From Thermodesulfobacteriota bacterium (GTDB lineage: Bacteria > Desulfobacterota > SM23-61), in contig JASEHN010000034.1 of NCBI GenBank assembly GCA_030018715.1, forward strand, positions 1 through 13,841: 13,841 nt of DNA, read 5' to 3'. The position numbers and the translations under genes are program-made. Below the pieces are notes generated by a model. The model saw only the letters and a list, made by a program, of their open reading frames with translations, ran no database searches and was not told the origin of the DNA. Below are positions 1 through 5,222 of this stretch, piece by piece. Numbering within the stretch: position 1 is the stretch's first letter; the number at the start of each line of letters is the position of its first letter.

Positions 1-191
1 GCTTTGATGATCCGGTCAATGCATTCACCCTCGGAATTCGTGTAGAAAATATCCAGGTCGAACTTTTTGGCCTGAGCATAGTCCTGCATCATTTTGTCCA
101 ATTCGGCGGCCGTGGTTTTCCCGTAGATCTCTGGCTGACGAATCCCCAGCAGGCTCATGTTGCTTCCCTGAATGAGCAGTATTTTGGGCAT
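1..191 (-). CDS. aroQ: Type II 3-dehydroquinate dehydratase-like protein, N-terminal part (cut by window edge)
   Basis: Reading the minus strand from the ATG at 191 gives about 63 codons beginning MPKILLIQGSNMSLLG, then RQPEIYG and NSEGECIDRI. This matches the N-terminus of AroQ, the small dodecameric enzyme that dehydrates 3-dehydroquinate to 3-dehydroshikimate in the shikimate pathway in the cytoplasm. The arginine and catalytic tyrosine of the (T)R-x-PEIYG lid are present, and so is the EGE-x-ID segment. Some normally strict positions differ: the usual NGPNLNLLG is QGSNMSLLG, and the usual NHEGE is NSEGE. It may therefore be a divergent paralogue. A ribosome site (AAAGGAAA) lies 6-8 nt before the ATG. 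The C-terminal half, including the second catalytic histidine, lies outside the window. It follows the SEC-C gene on the same strand after a 91-nt gap. The family call is firm; the exact activity is less so. Confidence 0.85.
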   Translation of the reverse strand, partial: MPKILLIQGSNMSLLGIRQPEIYGKTTAAELDKMMQDYAQAKKFDLDIFYTNSEGECIDRIIK

Positions 192-282
192 GGTTGTTTC
201 CTTTCTTTTTAAGATCAGCAGGATTTTATATCAGGAGAAATCATTTTTTCAATGATATTTCGGTCTGTAACCAGGTCAGATT

Positions 283-456
283 CTACATCCTTCTTCGCCC
301 TAAACCGCCTTTCATCCGGATTTTATGCGCATCCTTATCCAGATGGCAGCGCTTATATTTCTTCCCGCTGCCACACCAGCAGGTATCATTGCGGCTCATT
401 TCTGTCTTTTTCTCTTGTGATTGTTTGTTATTGAAAAAGCGTTCCAGTAATTTCAT
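283..456 (-). CDS. Small SEC-C zinc-binding motif protein
   Basis: A 57-residue basic protein. The core SRNDTCWCGSGKKYKRCH is a textbook SEC-C motif (C-x-C-x8-C-H), with C26, C28, C37 and H38 as predicted zinc ligands. The same motif is found at the C-terminus of SecA, where it contacts SecB and the ribosome, and in many small stand-alone proteins of unknown role. The N-terminal 20 residues form a charged helix and the tail is Arg/Lys-rich (GGLGRRRM), suggesting nucleic-acid or ribosome contact (inference). The ATG at 456 was chosen over an upstream ATG at 504 because AGGAGG at 475-480 lies between them, so it can only serve the shorter form. Its spacing to 456 (18 nt) is long, and an AAAAGG nearer the start may be used instead. 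The protein could share a transcript with the downstream aroQ-like gene. Confidence 0.75.
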   Translation of the reverse strand: MKLLERFFNNKQSQEKKTEMSRNDTCWCGSGKKYKRCHLDKDAHKIRMKGGLGRRRM

Positions 457-584
457 CTTCGATTTTAACCTTTTCCTCCTTAACCAGTATAGACGGAAAC
501 ACAATTGGCAGGAAAATTAAATCCTCAATTCAAATTTGGAAATGGGGATATTTTGCCTGGGATTTTACAGAAAAGGCCTATGCA

Positions 585-608
585 TTATCCGCGACCTGGC
601 GCGGATAA
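585..608. repeat. Perfect 9-bp inverted repeat TTATCCGCG-N6-CGCGGATAA
   Basis: The arms at 585-593 and 600-608 match perfectly around a 6-nt loop. The dyad lies upstream of the SEC-C gene and downstream of the RRM gene (both minus). No T-tract follows on either strand, so it does not look like an intrinsic terminator. It could be an operator or simply part of the palindrome patch that continues to about base 700. Confidence 0.6.
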
Positions 609-612
609 AGTG

Positions 613-629
613 GCCCGCCTCAGGCGGGC
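613..629. repeat. Short palindrome of the CCGCCT-n-AGGCGG family, copy 1
   Basis: GCCCGCCTCAGGCGGGC is a 17-bp palindrome with 8-bp arms around a central C. The same core recurs at 669-681, at 8792-8808 (inside the second MITE-like element) and at 13805-13819. Four intergenic occurrences in 13.8 kb indicate a dispersed repeat family rather than chance. Confidence 0.75.
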
Positions 630-641
630 AGGGAATAAGGC

Positions 642-699
642 CTGAAATCTCCCCTAACCCCCTTTGCCCCGCCTAAGGCGGAGGGGAAGGGGGGATTTA
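642..699. repeat. Nested palindrome with CCGCCT-A-AGGCGG core (copy 2)
   Basis: The core at 669-681 (arms of 6 bp) is nested in a larger, imperfect C-rich/G-rich dyad, AAATCTCCCC on the left and GGGGGGATTT on the right. Read on the minus strand it lies downstream of the RRM gene and could act as a 3' hairpin for that transcript, but there is no clean U-tract. It is probably a dispersed intergenic repeat. Confidence 0.6.
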
Positions 700-753
700 T
701 CTGTAGGCATTTCCTTCTTAGCAACATTTTAATATTAGTTTAGCAGGAAGCGC

Positions 754-1095
754 TTAATATCTCCGGCCCCCTCCGCCGCCGCTGCTGCGGCTCCCCCGGA
801 ATCCTCCACTTCCCCGGTTGCCGCTGGGCCCTGGGCTCCTATCGTCTCTTTTAGGGCGGGCTTCATTGACTGTGATGGTGTTTCCGAGGAGCTGGCCTCC
901 ATTGAACTTCTGGATAGCCTCTTGCGCTTCCTTTTCGCTGCCCATTTCGACAAACCCGAATCCTCTGTTTAAGCCGGTGTACTTATCCTTGATGAGGGTT
1001 ACGGACACCACTTTTCCTATCTCTGAAAAGTTGGCTTTCAGGTCCTCTTCCGTGATTTCAATTGACAAATTTCCGATGTACAGGTTCTTATTCAT
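754..1095 (-). CDS. Single-RRM RNA-binding protein with RGG-type tail
   Basis: A 113-aa protein made of one RNA recognition motif (residues about 4-80) plus a Gly/Arg/Ser-rich disordered tail (about 85-113). RNP2 is LYIGNL (5-10) and RNP1 is RGFGFVEM (44-51); the aromatic residues that stack on RNA bases are all present. Bacterial proteins of this Rbp type bind U- or G-rich single-stranded RNA and are often cold-induced. The layout is like that of cyanobacterial and proteobacterial Rbp proteins of 80-120 aa. The ATG at 1095 has GGGAGG 6 nt upstream. The upstream region carries a 15-bp perfect hairpin (1202-1248) and a candidate promoter (1282-1311), so expression may be controlled in the leader. 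The function of this particular protein is not known. Confidence 0.92.
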   Translation of the reverse strand: MNKNLYIGNLSIEITEEDLKANFSEIGKVVSVTLIKDKYTGLNRGFGFVEMGSEKEAQEAIQKFNGGQLLGNTITVNEARPKRDDRSPGPSGNRGSGGFRGSRSSGGGGGRRY

Positions 1096-1201
1096 GTCAG
1101 CCTCCCTTTTTTCTCCTCACCCTCATCAATGAGGACTTTGTTGAATAATTATGCATCCGCGGTTCTGCGTTGCTGCACAGGAGAGGAACCGGGTCGATCA
1201 T

Positions 1202-1248
1202 AATAATAAAGCCGCATAAGCTTTCAAGAGCTCTGCGGCTTTATTATT
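1202..1248. terminator. Bidirectional-type hairpin with 15-bp perfect stem, upstream of the RRM gene
   Basis: The arms at 1202-1216 (AATAATAAAGCCGCA) and 1234-1248 are perfectly complementary, with a 17-nt loop holding a further AGCT/AGCT pairing. The GC core (GCCGCA/TGCGGC) followed by TTTATTATT on either strand has the form of a bidirectional intrinsic terminator. It lies 107 nt before the RRM start and about 420 nt after the transporter stop. It could end readthrough from the transporter, or act as an attenuator if RRM transcription starts at the promoter at 1282-1311. Confidence 0.65.
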
Positions 1249-1281
1249 CCAACCTTAAACTCTTTACGACTTGAATAAGTT

Positions 1282-1311
1282 ATCCTACATTTTTTGGGAC
1301 AATGATGTCAA
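1282..1311 (-). promoter_or_regulatory. Candidate sigma70 promoter upstream of the RRM gene
   Basis: The minus strand reads TTGACA (1311-1306), an 18-nt spacer, then TAGGAT (1287-1282): a perfect -35 with a 4/6 -10. The predicted start near 1275 would put the 1202-1248 hairpin inside the leader of the RRM mRNA. The only alternative I see closer to the gene is a weak CATAAT-like -10 near 1150 without a good -35. Confidence 0.4.
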
Positions 1312-1622
1312 TTGTTATTTTCCCCTTTTAATGGGTGCCTCCATTCACTTTACAGAATCCCTATTCTTAGCCCGGGGTTCGGAATGACGATTGAGCACCA
1401 GATTTTGAGATTTGCAAGAACCTCATTCGGGACCACAAAAAGCGAATGGTGGCAAGGAAAATATTTTATTGCAGTTTTTCATCCGGGCATGGGCTGGACG
1501 GGAAATCGAGGCAACCGGAAACTGCTGTGATGGATGTCGCGGACGTGGCAAGCGATCCATCTTTAGGCCCCCCTCCGTCCTCTCCCCGGGAGGGGAGAGG
1601 GAAGGGTGGGGGGCATCATTTG

Positions 1623-1667
1623 CCTATTCTCATGTTTCCCGGGTTTCGCCCTGGTCATGAGAATGGG
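1623..1667 (-). terminator. Hairpin directly after the transporter stop codon
   Basis: The arms at 1623-1634 and 1656-1667 pair over 12 bp with one G-U, around a 21-nt loop. On the minus strand the stem starts on the base after the TAA stop of the YeiH-type gene. There is no U-tract after it, so it may stabilise the 3' end or assist termination rather than be a classical intrinsic terminator. Confidence 0.4.
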
Positions 1668-2981
1668 TTAGAACTTGGGAATTGCGAAGAGCACTCCGCC
1701 GAGGAGCAGCCAGCAAACCAGCAGGGTGAGGAAGATGTTAAACAACTGACCCACCCAATACAGGTTGAAGGGCTTTCCGCCCTTTAAATATTTGCCCAGC
1801 TCTCTGTAGTTGCTGTCCAGGCCGATGCAGACGAAGGCAAGGCAGAACAAAATATCGCGTAAGGGGAGAACCCCTCCTTTTCTGCCCAGCCATTCGGATA
1901 CCTTGGCGTCACCGTAGATCGGCGTTAGCAGGAATGAGAAAACCAGCGAGGCGATGACGAACCCGATGATGAATTTCGGGGTGCGGAACCAGATTTCCCA
2001 AGGGCTGGGCTTCTCGGCAGTGGGGTCCCTCTCGATTCGGGTGACCCAGATGAGGGCGATGAAGAAGGCGATGATGCCGATGAGCACGTTCTGGATCATC
2101 TTGATGGTGGCCGCGGCCTTCATGGCGGTGGGGCCGACCATTTCACCGGCCGCCACCACGGCGCCGGTAGAGTCGATGGTCCCGCCCAGCCAGGCGCCGG
2201 CCACCAGTTGGCTCATTCCCGTCGCTTTGGCGATGAAGGGCATCACCACCATCATCAGGACGGTGAAGATCAGGGTGGTTCCCACGGCGATGGTGATATA
2301 GACCGGCTTTGCCTTGCAGGCGGCGCCGGCGGCGATGGCCGCCGAAACACCGCAAACCGACGTGGCGGCGGCGATCGGCACCACTAACTCCTTTTCCATC
2401 TTGAGCGTCTTGACGCCGTAGAGGTACATGAAATACAGAACGATGGGGGTAACCACCCAGGCGATCACCAAGCCGTAGGGTCCCAGGACGAGGATCTTGC
2501 CGAAGAGGATATCGGCGCCCAGGATGACAAGGCCGGTCTTGATGTAAAGCTCCGTCCTCACCCCCACTTTCATCCATTTGGGCACCCCGACGGTGTTGGA
2601 GATGATAAGACCGATGATCAAAGCCCAGAAAGGATAGGCCAACCCGTAATAAGCCAATGTCTTCTGATTGGCGATCCAGAAGGCAACGATGGCGATGAAA
2701 AAAACGATCAGAAATGCCGGGACATAAGTTCGGACGGACTCGCCAATGATACTTATGGCGATGAGGTAGATAATGGTGAGGCCGATGAACATTATCAAGT
2801 ACCCGACCAGGATATCGCCCGTAAAGGCGGCGAACGGGGCGTCCGTCCATCTTTTCACTGACGGGAATGCCCCCAGGCCCTTGACCACCCCAAGGAACGT
2901 GAGAAAGAGGATGAAAAAGCCCACCCAGCAGGCCCACCAGTCTTCTTTCTTCCAGATAGACGACATATCGATCTTTTTCAT
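1668..2981 (-). CDS. YeiH/PSE-family membrane transporter (putative sulfate exporter family)
   Basis: A 437-aa polytopic inner-membrane protein with roughly 11-12 hydrophobic segments spread over its length. Family signatures of the YeiH (Cons_hypoth698) group are visible: TSVCGVSAA at 207-215, corresponding to the usual TSICGASA, and GGTIDSTGAVVAAG at 266-279, corresponding to the GAWxGTxxxDTxxVVAAG segment. It is about 90 residues longer than E. coli YeiH, the extra length being two or three N-terminal helices (about 15-105). The family is named for putative sulfate export, but the substrate is not proven for most members; sulfite, a sulfonate or another organic anion are alternatives. The ATG at 2981 has AAAGGAGG 5 nt upstream. 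Transcription probably starts at the promoter at 3233-3261, giving a leader of about 245 nt. It stands alone as a transcription unit. Confidence 0.85.
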   Translation of the reverse strand: MKKIDMSSIWKKEDWWACWVGFFILFLTFLGVVKGLGAFPSVKRWTDAPFAAFTGDILVGYLIMFIGLTIIYLIAISIIGESVRTYVPAFLIVFFIAIVAFWIANQKTLAYYGLAYPFWALIIGLIISNTVGVPKWMKVGVRTELYIKTGLVILGADILFGKILVLGPYGLVIAWVVTPIVLYFMYLYGVKTLKMEKELVVPIAAATSVCGVSAAIAAGAACKAKPVYITIAVGTTLIFTVLMMVVMPFIAKATGMSQLVAGAWLGGTIDSTGAVVAAGEMVGPTAMKAAATIKMIQNVLIGIIAFFIALIWVTRIERDPTAEKPSPWEIWFRTPKFIIGFVIASLVFSFLLTPIYGDAKVSEWLGRKGGVLPLRDILFCLAFVCIGLDSNYRELGKYLKGGKPFNLYWVGQLFNIFLTLLVCWLLLGGVLFAIPKF

Positions 2982-3040
2982 GAAAACCTCCTTTCTCTTT
3001 TTGAAAGTCTCGGTTTTTTTGTAAGAAACTCCCTAGACAT
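2978..3040 (-). CDS. Possible 20-aa leader peptide overlapping the transporter start
   Basis: The ATG at 3040 opens a very basic 20-codon frame (MSREFLTKKPRLSKRERRFS) whose TGA stop shares bases with the transporter ATG (ATGA overlap, 2981-2978). Such an overlap is typical of translational coupling. The ribosome site is weak (AAGGGA, 7 nt before the ATG), and the frame contains the strong AGGAGG of the transporter, so it could be chance. Confidence 0.2.
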   Translation of the reverse strand: MSREFLTKKPRLSKRERRFS

Positions 3041-3219
3041 CTCGGATTCCCTTTGTTATCCTTATATGCGGAACCACCTCCTTTTGAAGTTTTATGATTT
3101 TTCCCTTACCATGCTGCTGAATCAGCGCTCTCCCGCCGCCCCGTGGCGATGACTTCTTACCGATCCAGAGGTTGAATCCAATTTAGATACGGGGTAAACG
3201 GCCCTGGCAGAATTTCGCC

Positions 3220-3261
3220 TTGACCGCATGGGATTATACAAATAAGAGTTTTTGCGGTCAA
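3220..3261. promoter_or_regulatory. Operator-like dyad TTGACCGCA-N24-TGCGGTCAA over the transporter promoter
   Basis: The two 9-bp arms (3220-3228 and 3253-3261) are perfectly inverted. One covers the -35 element and the other the predicted transcription start, with the -10 between them. The 33-bp centre-to-centre distance is about three helical turns, so two bound dimers or a looped repressor could occlude the promoter. Regulator unknown. Confidence 0.45.
3233..3261 (-). promoter_or_regulatory. Near-consensus sigma70 promoter of the transporter gene
   Basis: The minus strand reads TTGACC (3261-3256), exactly 17 nt, then TATAAT (3238-3233): 11 of 12 consensus bases at ideal spacing. The predicted start is near 3226, about 245 nt before the ATG at 2981. 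A 153-bp MITE-like element ends 9 bp upstream of the -35. Confidence 0.75.
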
Positions 3262-3269
3262 TCAAAAAA

Positions 3270-3422
3270 GATGATCTCGTAAAAAGTCGGCAGAAGAGTC
3301 ATTGCGAGCGAAAGCGAAGCAATCTCGTTTTTATAAGTCCTTGAAAATACGGGATTGCTTCGTCGTCCCGCATTGGCGGAACTCCTCGCAATGACGAAAA
3401 TTGGACTTTTTACGAGATCATC
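3270..3422. mobile_element. MITE-like palindromic element, copy 1 (153 bp)
   Basis: The ends are perfect 19-bp terminal inverted repeats, GATGATCTCGTAAAAAGTC at 3270-3288 and its complement at 3404-3422. Inside lies a second dyad, GTCATTGCGAG at 3298 onward paired with CTCGCAATGAC near 3384-3394, and GAAGCAATCTCG paired with an ATTGCTTC segment. It is flanked by AAAAAA on both sides (3264-3269 and 3423-3428), a possible but low-complexity target duplication. It has no coding capacity. It is similar along its whole length to 8755-8915. From memory, the TCATTGCGAG/GAAGCAATCT motif occurs as a dispersed repeat in many bacterial genomes. Confidence 0.8.
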
Positions 3423-3662
3423 AAAAAATTCTGATAAAAATAGGGGGTTTATCTATTTGCTGCGGCAGGCCGCCCACTTCCCGCGGGAGATGTCACAAGC
3501 CCGCTCAGCTACCTAATCCTCGGCCAAGCCGACGACCGCGACCTTCCCCCGCCGGCCGGGGCGGGAGCCCCGCCCTCATAAATCTTCCAGACGCCCCCGC
3601 CCCGGTTCTTCGGGCCCTCTTTGTACATGCTCTCCAGCCCCCCAAATGCTTGGTTTTTCCTT

Positions 3663-4169
3663 TTATCGATTGAGCGGTTGAAACGGCCCCGCCTCTTCCA
3701 CCTTTCCGTCTTCTCTCACCGAGCCTTCCCATTTCCAGCCAATCTTGCTGTTGGCGACACCGACTTGGTAATTCCCGCGGTGGGACGGCTCGGTGGAAAA
3801 GGAAACGGTCACCCTCCAGTGTCCCCGGGTATACGCAACGGTTCCCCTGCCCGTGGGATATTGCGGAGCAGGAATATCTTCTGCCTCCCATTCGACATAT
3901 ACCGAAGGCAGCACCCGGTCGGACTTCTTGATTAATTCATCCAGCCCCGATACGGTGAAATAAGTCGTCCGGTCTATCATGGGATCATCCCCGGATCGGA
4001 GGCGAATATGATCCAGGACGATATCCCTTGCCCTGGCGGGGGTAATAGGGTCATCAGTCCATCCCTTGCCGCCAGTGCAGGAGGCCGCCATAAAAAGCAG
4101 CCCCCCCGTGAAGATAATGATCAGACTCCGAACCATTCCGGGCGATTTTCGCCTTTGCCGGGAATCCAC
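3663..4169 (-). CDS. Putative lipoprotein of unknown function
   Basis: A 168-aa protein with a lipoprotein signal peptide: a basic N-region (MDSRQRRKSPGMVR), a hydrophobic core (SLIIIFTGGLLFM) and the lipobox AASC with the lipidated cysteine at 31. The mature part is about 138 residues and probably anchored in a periplasm-facing membrane leaflet. It contains ITPARARDIVLDHI (42-55), and later alternating strands around GHWRVTVSF, NYQVGVA and WKWEGSV. That pattern recalls PepSY-like folds, but I do not claim membership. The GTG start at 4169 is preferred because GGAGG lies 10 nt upstream; a downstream ATG (4136) has no comparable site. It follows the 219-aa gene by 55 nt on the same strand and probably shares its promoter at 5083-5111. 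Family not recognised. Confidence 0.7.
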   Translation of the reverse strand: MDSRQRRKSPGMVRSLIIIFTGGLLFMAASCTGGKGWTDDPITPARARDIVLDHIRLRSGDDPMIDRTTYFTVSGLDELIKKSDRVLPSVYVEWEAEDIPAPQYPTGRGTVAYTRGHWRVTVSFSTEPSHRGNYQVGVANSKIGWKWEGSVREDGKVEEAGPFQPLNR

Positions 4170-4224
4170 TGATCTTCGTCCTCCAATAAGAATAACCAGG
4201 TTCCTTTGTTTAGACGACTTTTTC

Positions 4225-4884
4225 CTAGCGGCAGGATGAGAATATTTCTTTCGCCGTCGCCCGCCGTATTTTTTGGACGGCCATCTCCATTTCCCAGGTG
4301 GTTTTTTCCTCGATTTCGGTTCCCTGAATGGTTTTCAAAGCCTCGGCGTTGACTTCCTTTTCGGCCCGGCCGAGGCAATCCAAAAACCTCAGGTAATCCT
4401 CTTCGGTTCCATAGGCGCTTTTGACCATGGTCGAGTGGCTCCGGCCGTCCGCGGTCAGTAACCGGCCAAAATGGTCCAGCAGCAGGTCGATCTCTTCCAT
4501 TTGTTTCTTCTGGATGGAAGGGGAATACAGCCCCTTGTTTTCGGAGGTCATGATTTTTTGGGTCCTTTCTTCAACCTGCGACAGGACCGCCGTCCGCGAC
4601 TGCCTTCGATCAACCATATGAAACGCTGCTTCGAGGGCCAGCATCTTGGTGAACAAACAGTTATTTATAAAGAGCTCTTTGCTCTTCCGGGTTCTGAAGA
4701 GACTATAGAGGAATAAGGGGGGGATCATGATTTCCCAAGCGGATGCTTGGTGCTGCCCCAAGACCGCCGCAGCGGTTGATCCGACAACGGCGCGTTCATG
4801 TTTGACGATCGATTGCACCTTGCCAGGCATGTCCGGCGACAAGGGCGGGTCTTTTCCAAAAAAACTTCTCAACCAATCCTTCAT
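4225..4884 (-). CDS. Conserved-looking hypothetical protein, 219 aa
   Basis: A mostly helical, charged protein that I cannot assign to a named family. It starts MKDWLRSFFGKD and has one moderately hydrophobic stretch (WEIMIPPLFLYSLF, about 49-62), too short and isolated to be a sure membrane anchor. Long amphipathic helices follow, with a Lys/Glu-rich C-terminal half (about 150-215) that could form a coiled coil. A cytoplasmic or membrane-peripheral protein is likely. The ATG at 4884 has AGGA 7 nt upstream; a GTG at 4956 would add 24 residues but has no ribosome site. It is the first gene of a minus-strand pair with the lipoprotein, driven by the promoter at 5083-5111 and divergent from the Ca2+-ATPase. 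Function unknown. Confidence 0.65.
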   Translation of the reverse strand: MKDWLRSFFGKDPPLSPDMPGKVQSIVKHERAVVGSTAAAVLGQHQASAWEIMIPPLFLYSLFRTRKSKELFINNCLFTKMLALEAAFHMVDRRQSRTAVLSQVEERTQKIMTSENKGLYSPSIQKKQMEEIDLLLDHFGRLLTADGRSHSTMVKSAYGTEEDYLRFLDCLGRAEKEVNAEALKTIQGTEIEEKTTWEMEMAVQKIRRATAKEIFSSCR

Positions 4885-5082
4885 CGAAGGTTCCTGAGTT
4901 AGCAATACCCGGGAGAATTCAATAAATCCGATTGGGCGGTCCTGGCATCCCTCCACTGACGGGTTCTCTCCCGCCGGCGGCAGAGGGTAAGCGACGGGCG
5001 GTCAAGAAGGCGAGGCCGCCCGGAAAAAAATTCTCCGGCTCCCGGCCGCAAAGATCTCCGCCAAGCCTTTGGGGATGAGTGG

Positions 5083-5111
5083 AGTATACGCAGAAGGTAA
5101 TCGCAGGTCAA
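5083..5111 (-). promoter_or_regulatory. Sigma70 promoter for the 219-aa protein/lipoprotein pair
   Basis: The minus strand reads TTGACC (5111-5106), a 17-nt spacer, then TATACT (5088-5083), 10 of 12 consensus bases. The predicted start near 5076 leaves a leader of about 190 nt before the ATG at 4884. Confidence 0.65.
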
Positions 5112-5142
5112 GAGAATTAAGAATCCGGTGTTCTGAAAAAAA

Positions 5143-5170
5143 TTGACATTTTGCAAAAGTTCGTTAAACT
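5143..5170 (+). promoter_or_regulatory. Sigma70 promoter for the Ca2+-ATPase
   Basis: TTGACA (5143-5148) is perfect; TAAACT (5165-5170) follows after 16 nt and matches 4/6. The start would be near 5177, about 45 nt before the ATG at 5223. It is divergent from the minus-strand promoter only 32 bp away, so the two may be co-regulated. Confidence 0.55.
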
Positions 5171-5222
5171 CTATGGGTATTTCAGTCCTGGTAATAAGAT
5201 ATTTCCTTGGTGAGGAGAAAAA

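Larger units (their letters stand above)
1096..1667. other. Gene-free gap between the RRM gene and the transporter
   Basis: Apart from the hairpin at 1202-1248 and the promoter candidate at 1282-1311, I see no gene. Open frames here lack ribosome sites and family resemblance. A second C/G palindrome occupies 1579-1600 (CCTCTCCCC, GGGA loop, GGGGAGAGG) within a longer C-run/G-run dyad (about 1568-1613) of the dispersed intergenic type. A third hairpin at 1623-1667 directly follows the transporter stop codon. Confidence 0.6.
2982..3662. other. Gene-free gap upstream of the transporter
   Basis: It holds the transporter's leader and promoter (2982-3261), the MITE-like element (3270-3422) and a GC-rich remainder (3423-3662) with a GGGGC/GCCCC hairpin near 3558-3572. 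In the leader the minus strand has an orphan AAAAGGAGGTGG near 3075-3085 with no credible frame behind it. A 20-codon open frame (3040-2978) ends on the transporter's start codon. I see no further gene. Confidence 0.55.
4885..5222. other. Divergent intergenic region with two promoters
   Basis: Apart from the two promoters (minus 5083-5111, plus 5143-5170), this 338-bp gap holds the untranslated leader of the minus-strand pair (4885-5076) and a short leader for the ATPase. I see no further gene or repeat here. Confidence 0.6.

Noticed and set aside
1446..1787. 113-codon plus-strand open frame
   Set aside because: It crosses palindromic intergenic sequence and enters the transporter antisense; no ribosome site and no recognisable motif.
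2143..2937. 264-codon minus-strand open frame
   Set aside because: It lies inside the YeiH-type transporter in another frame. Its translation is a low-complexity Arg/Gly/His mix with no family features.
3075..3086. Strong AAAAGGAGGTGG as the ribosome site of an unseen gene
   Set aside because: Only a 14-codon frame or ATA/TAA follows on the minus strand; no gene can be supported.
3270..3422. CRISPR or tandem repeat interpretation of the repeated TCATTGCGAG segments
   Set aside because: The repeats are inverted arms of one element, present twice 5.5 kb apart, with no regular spacers or cas genes.
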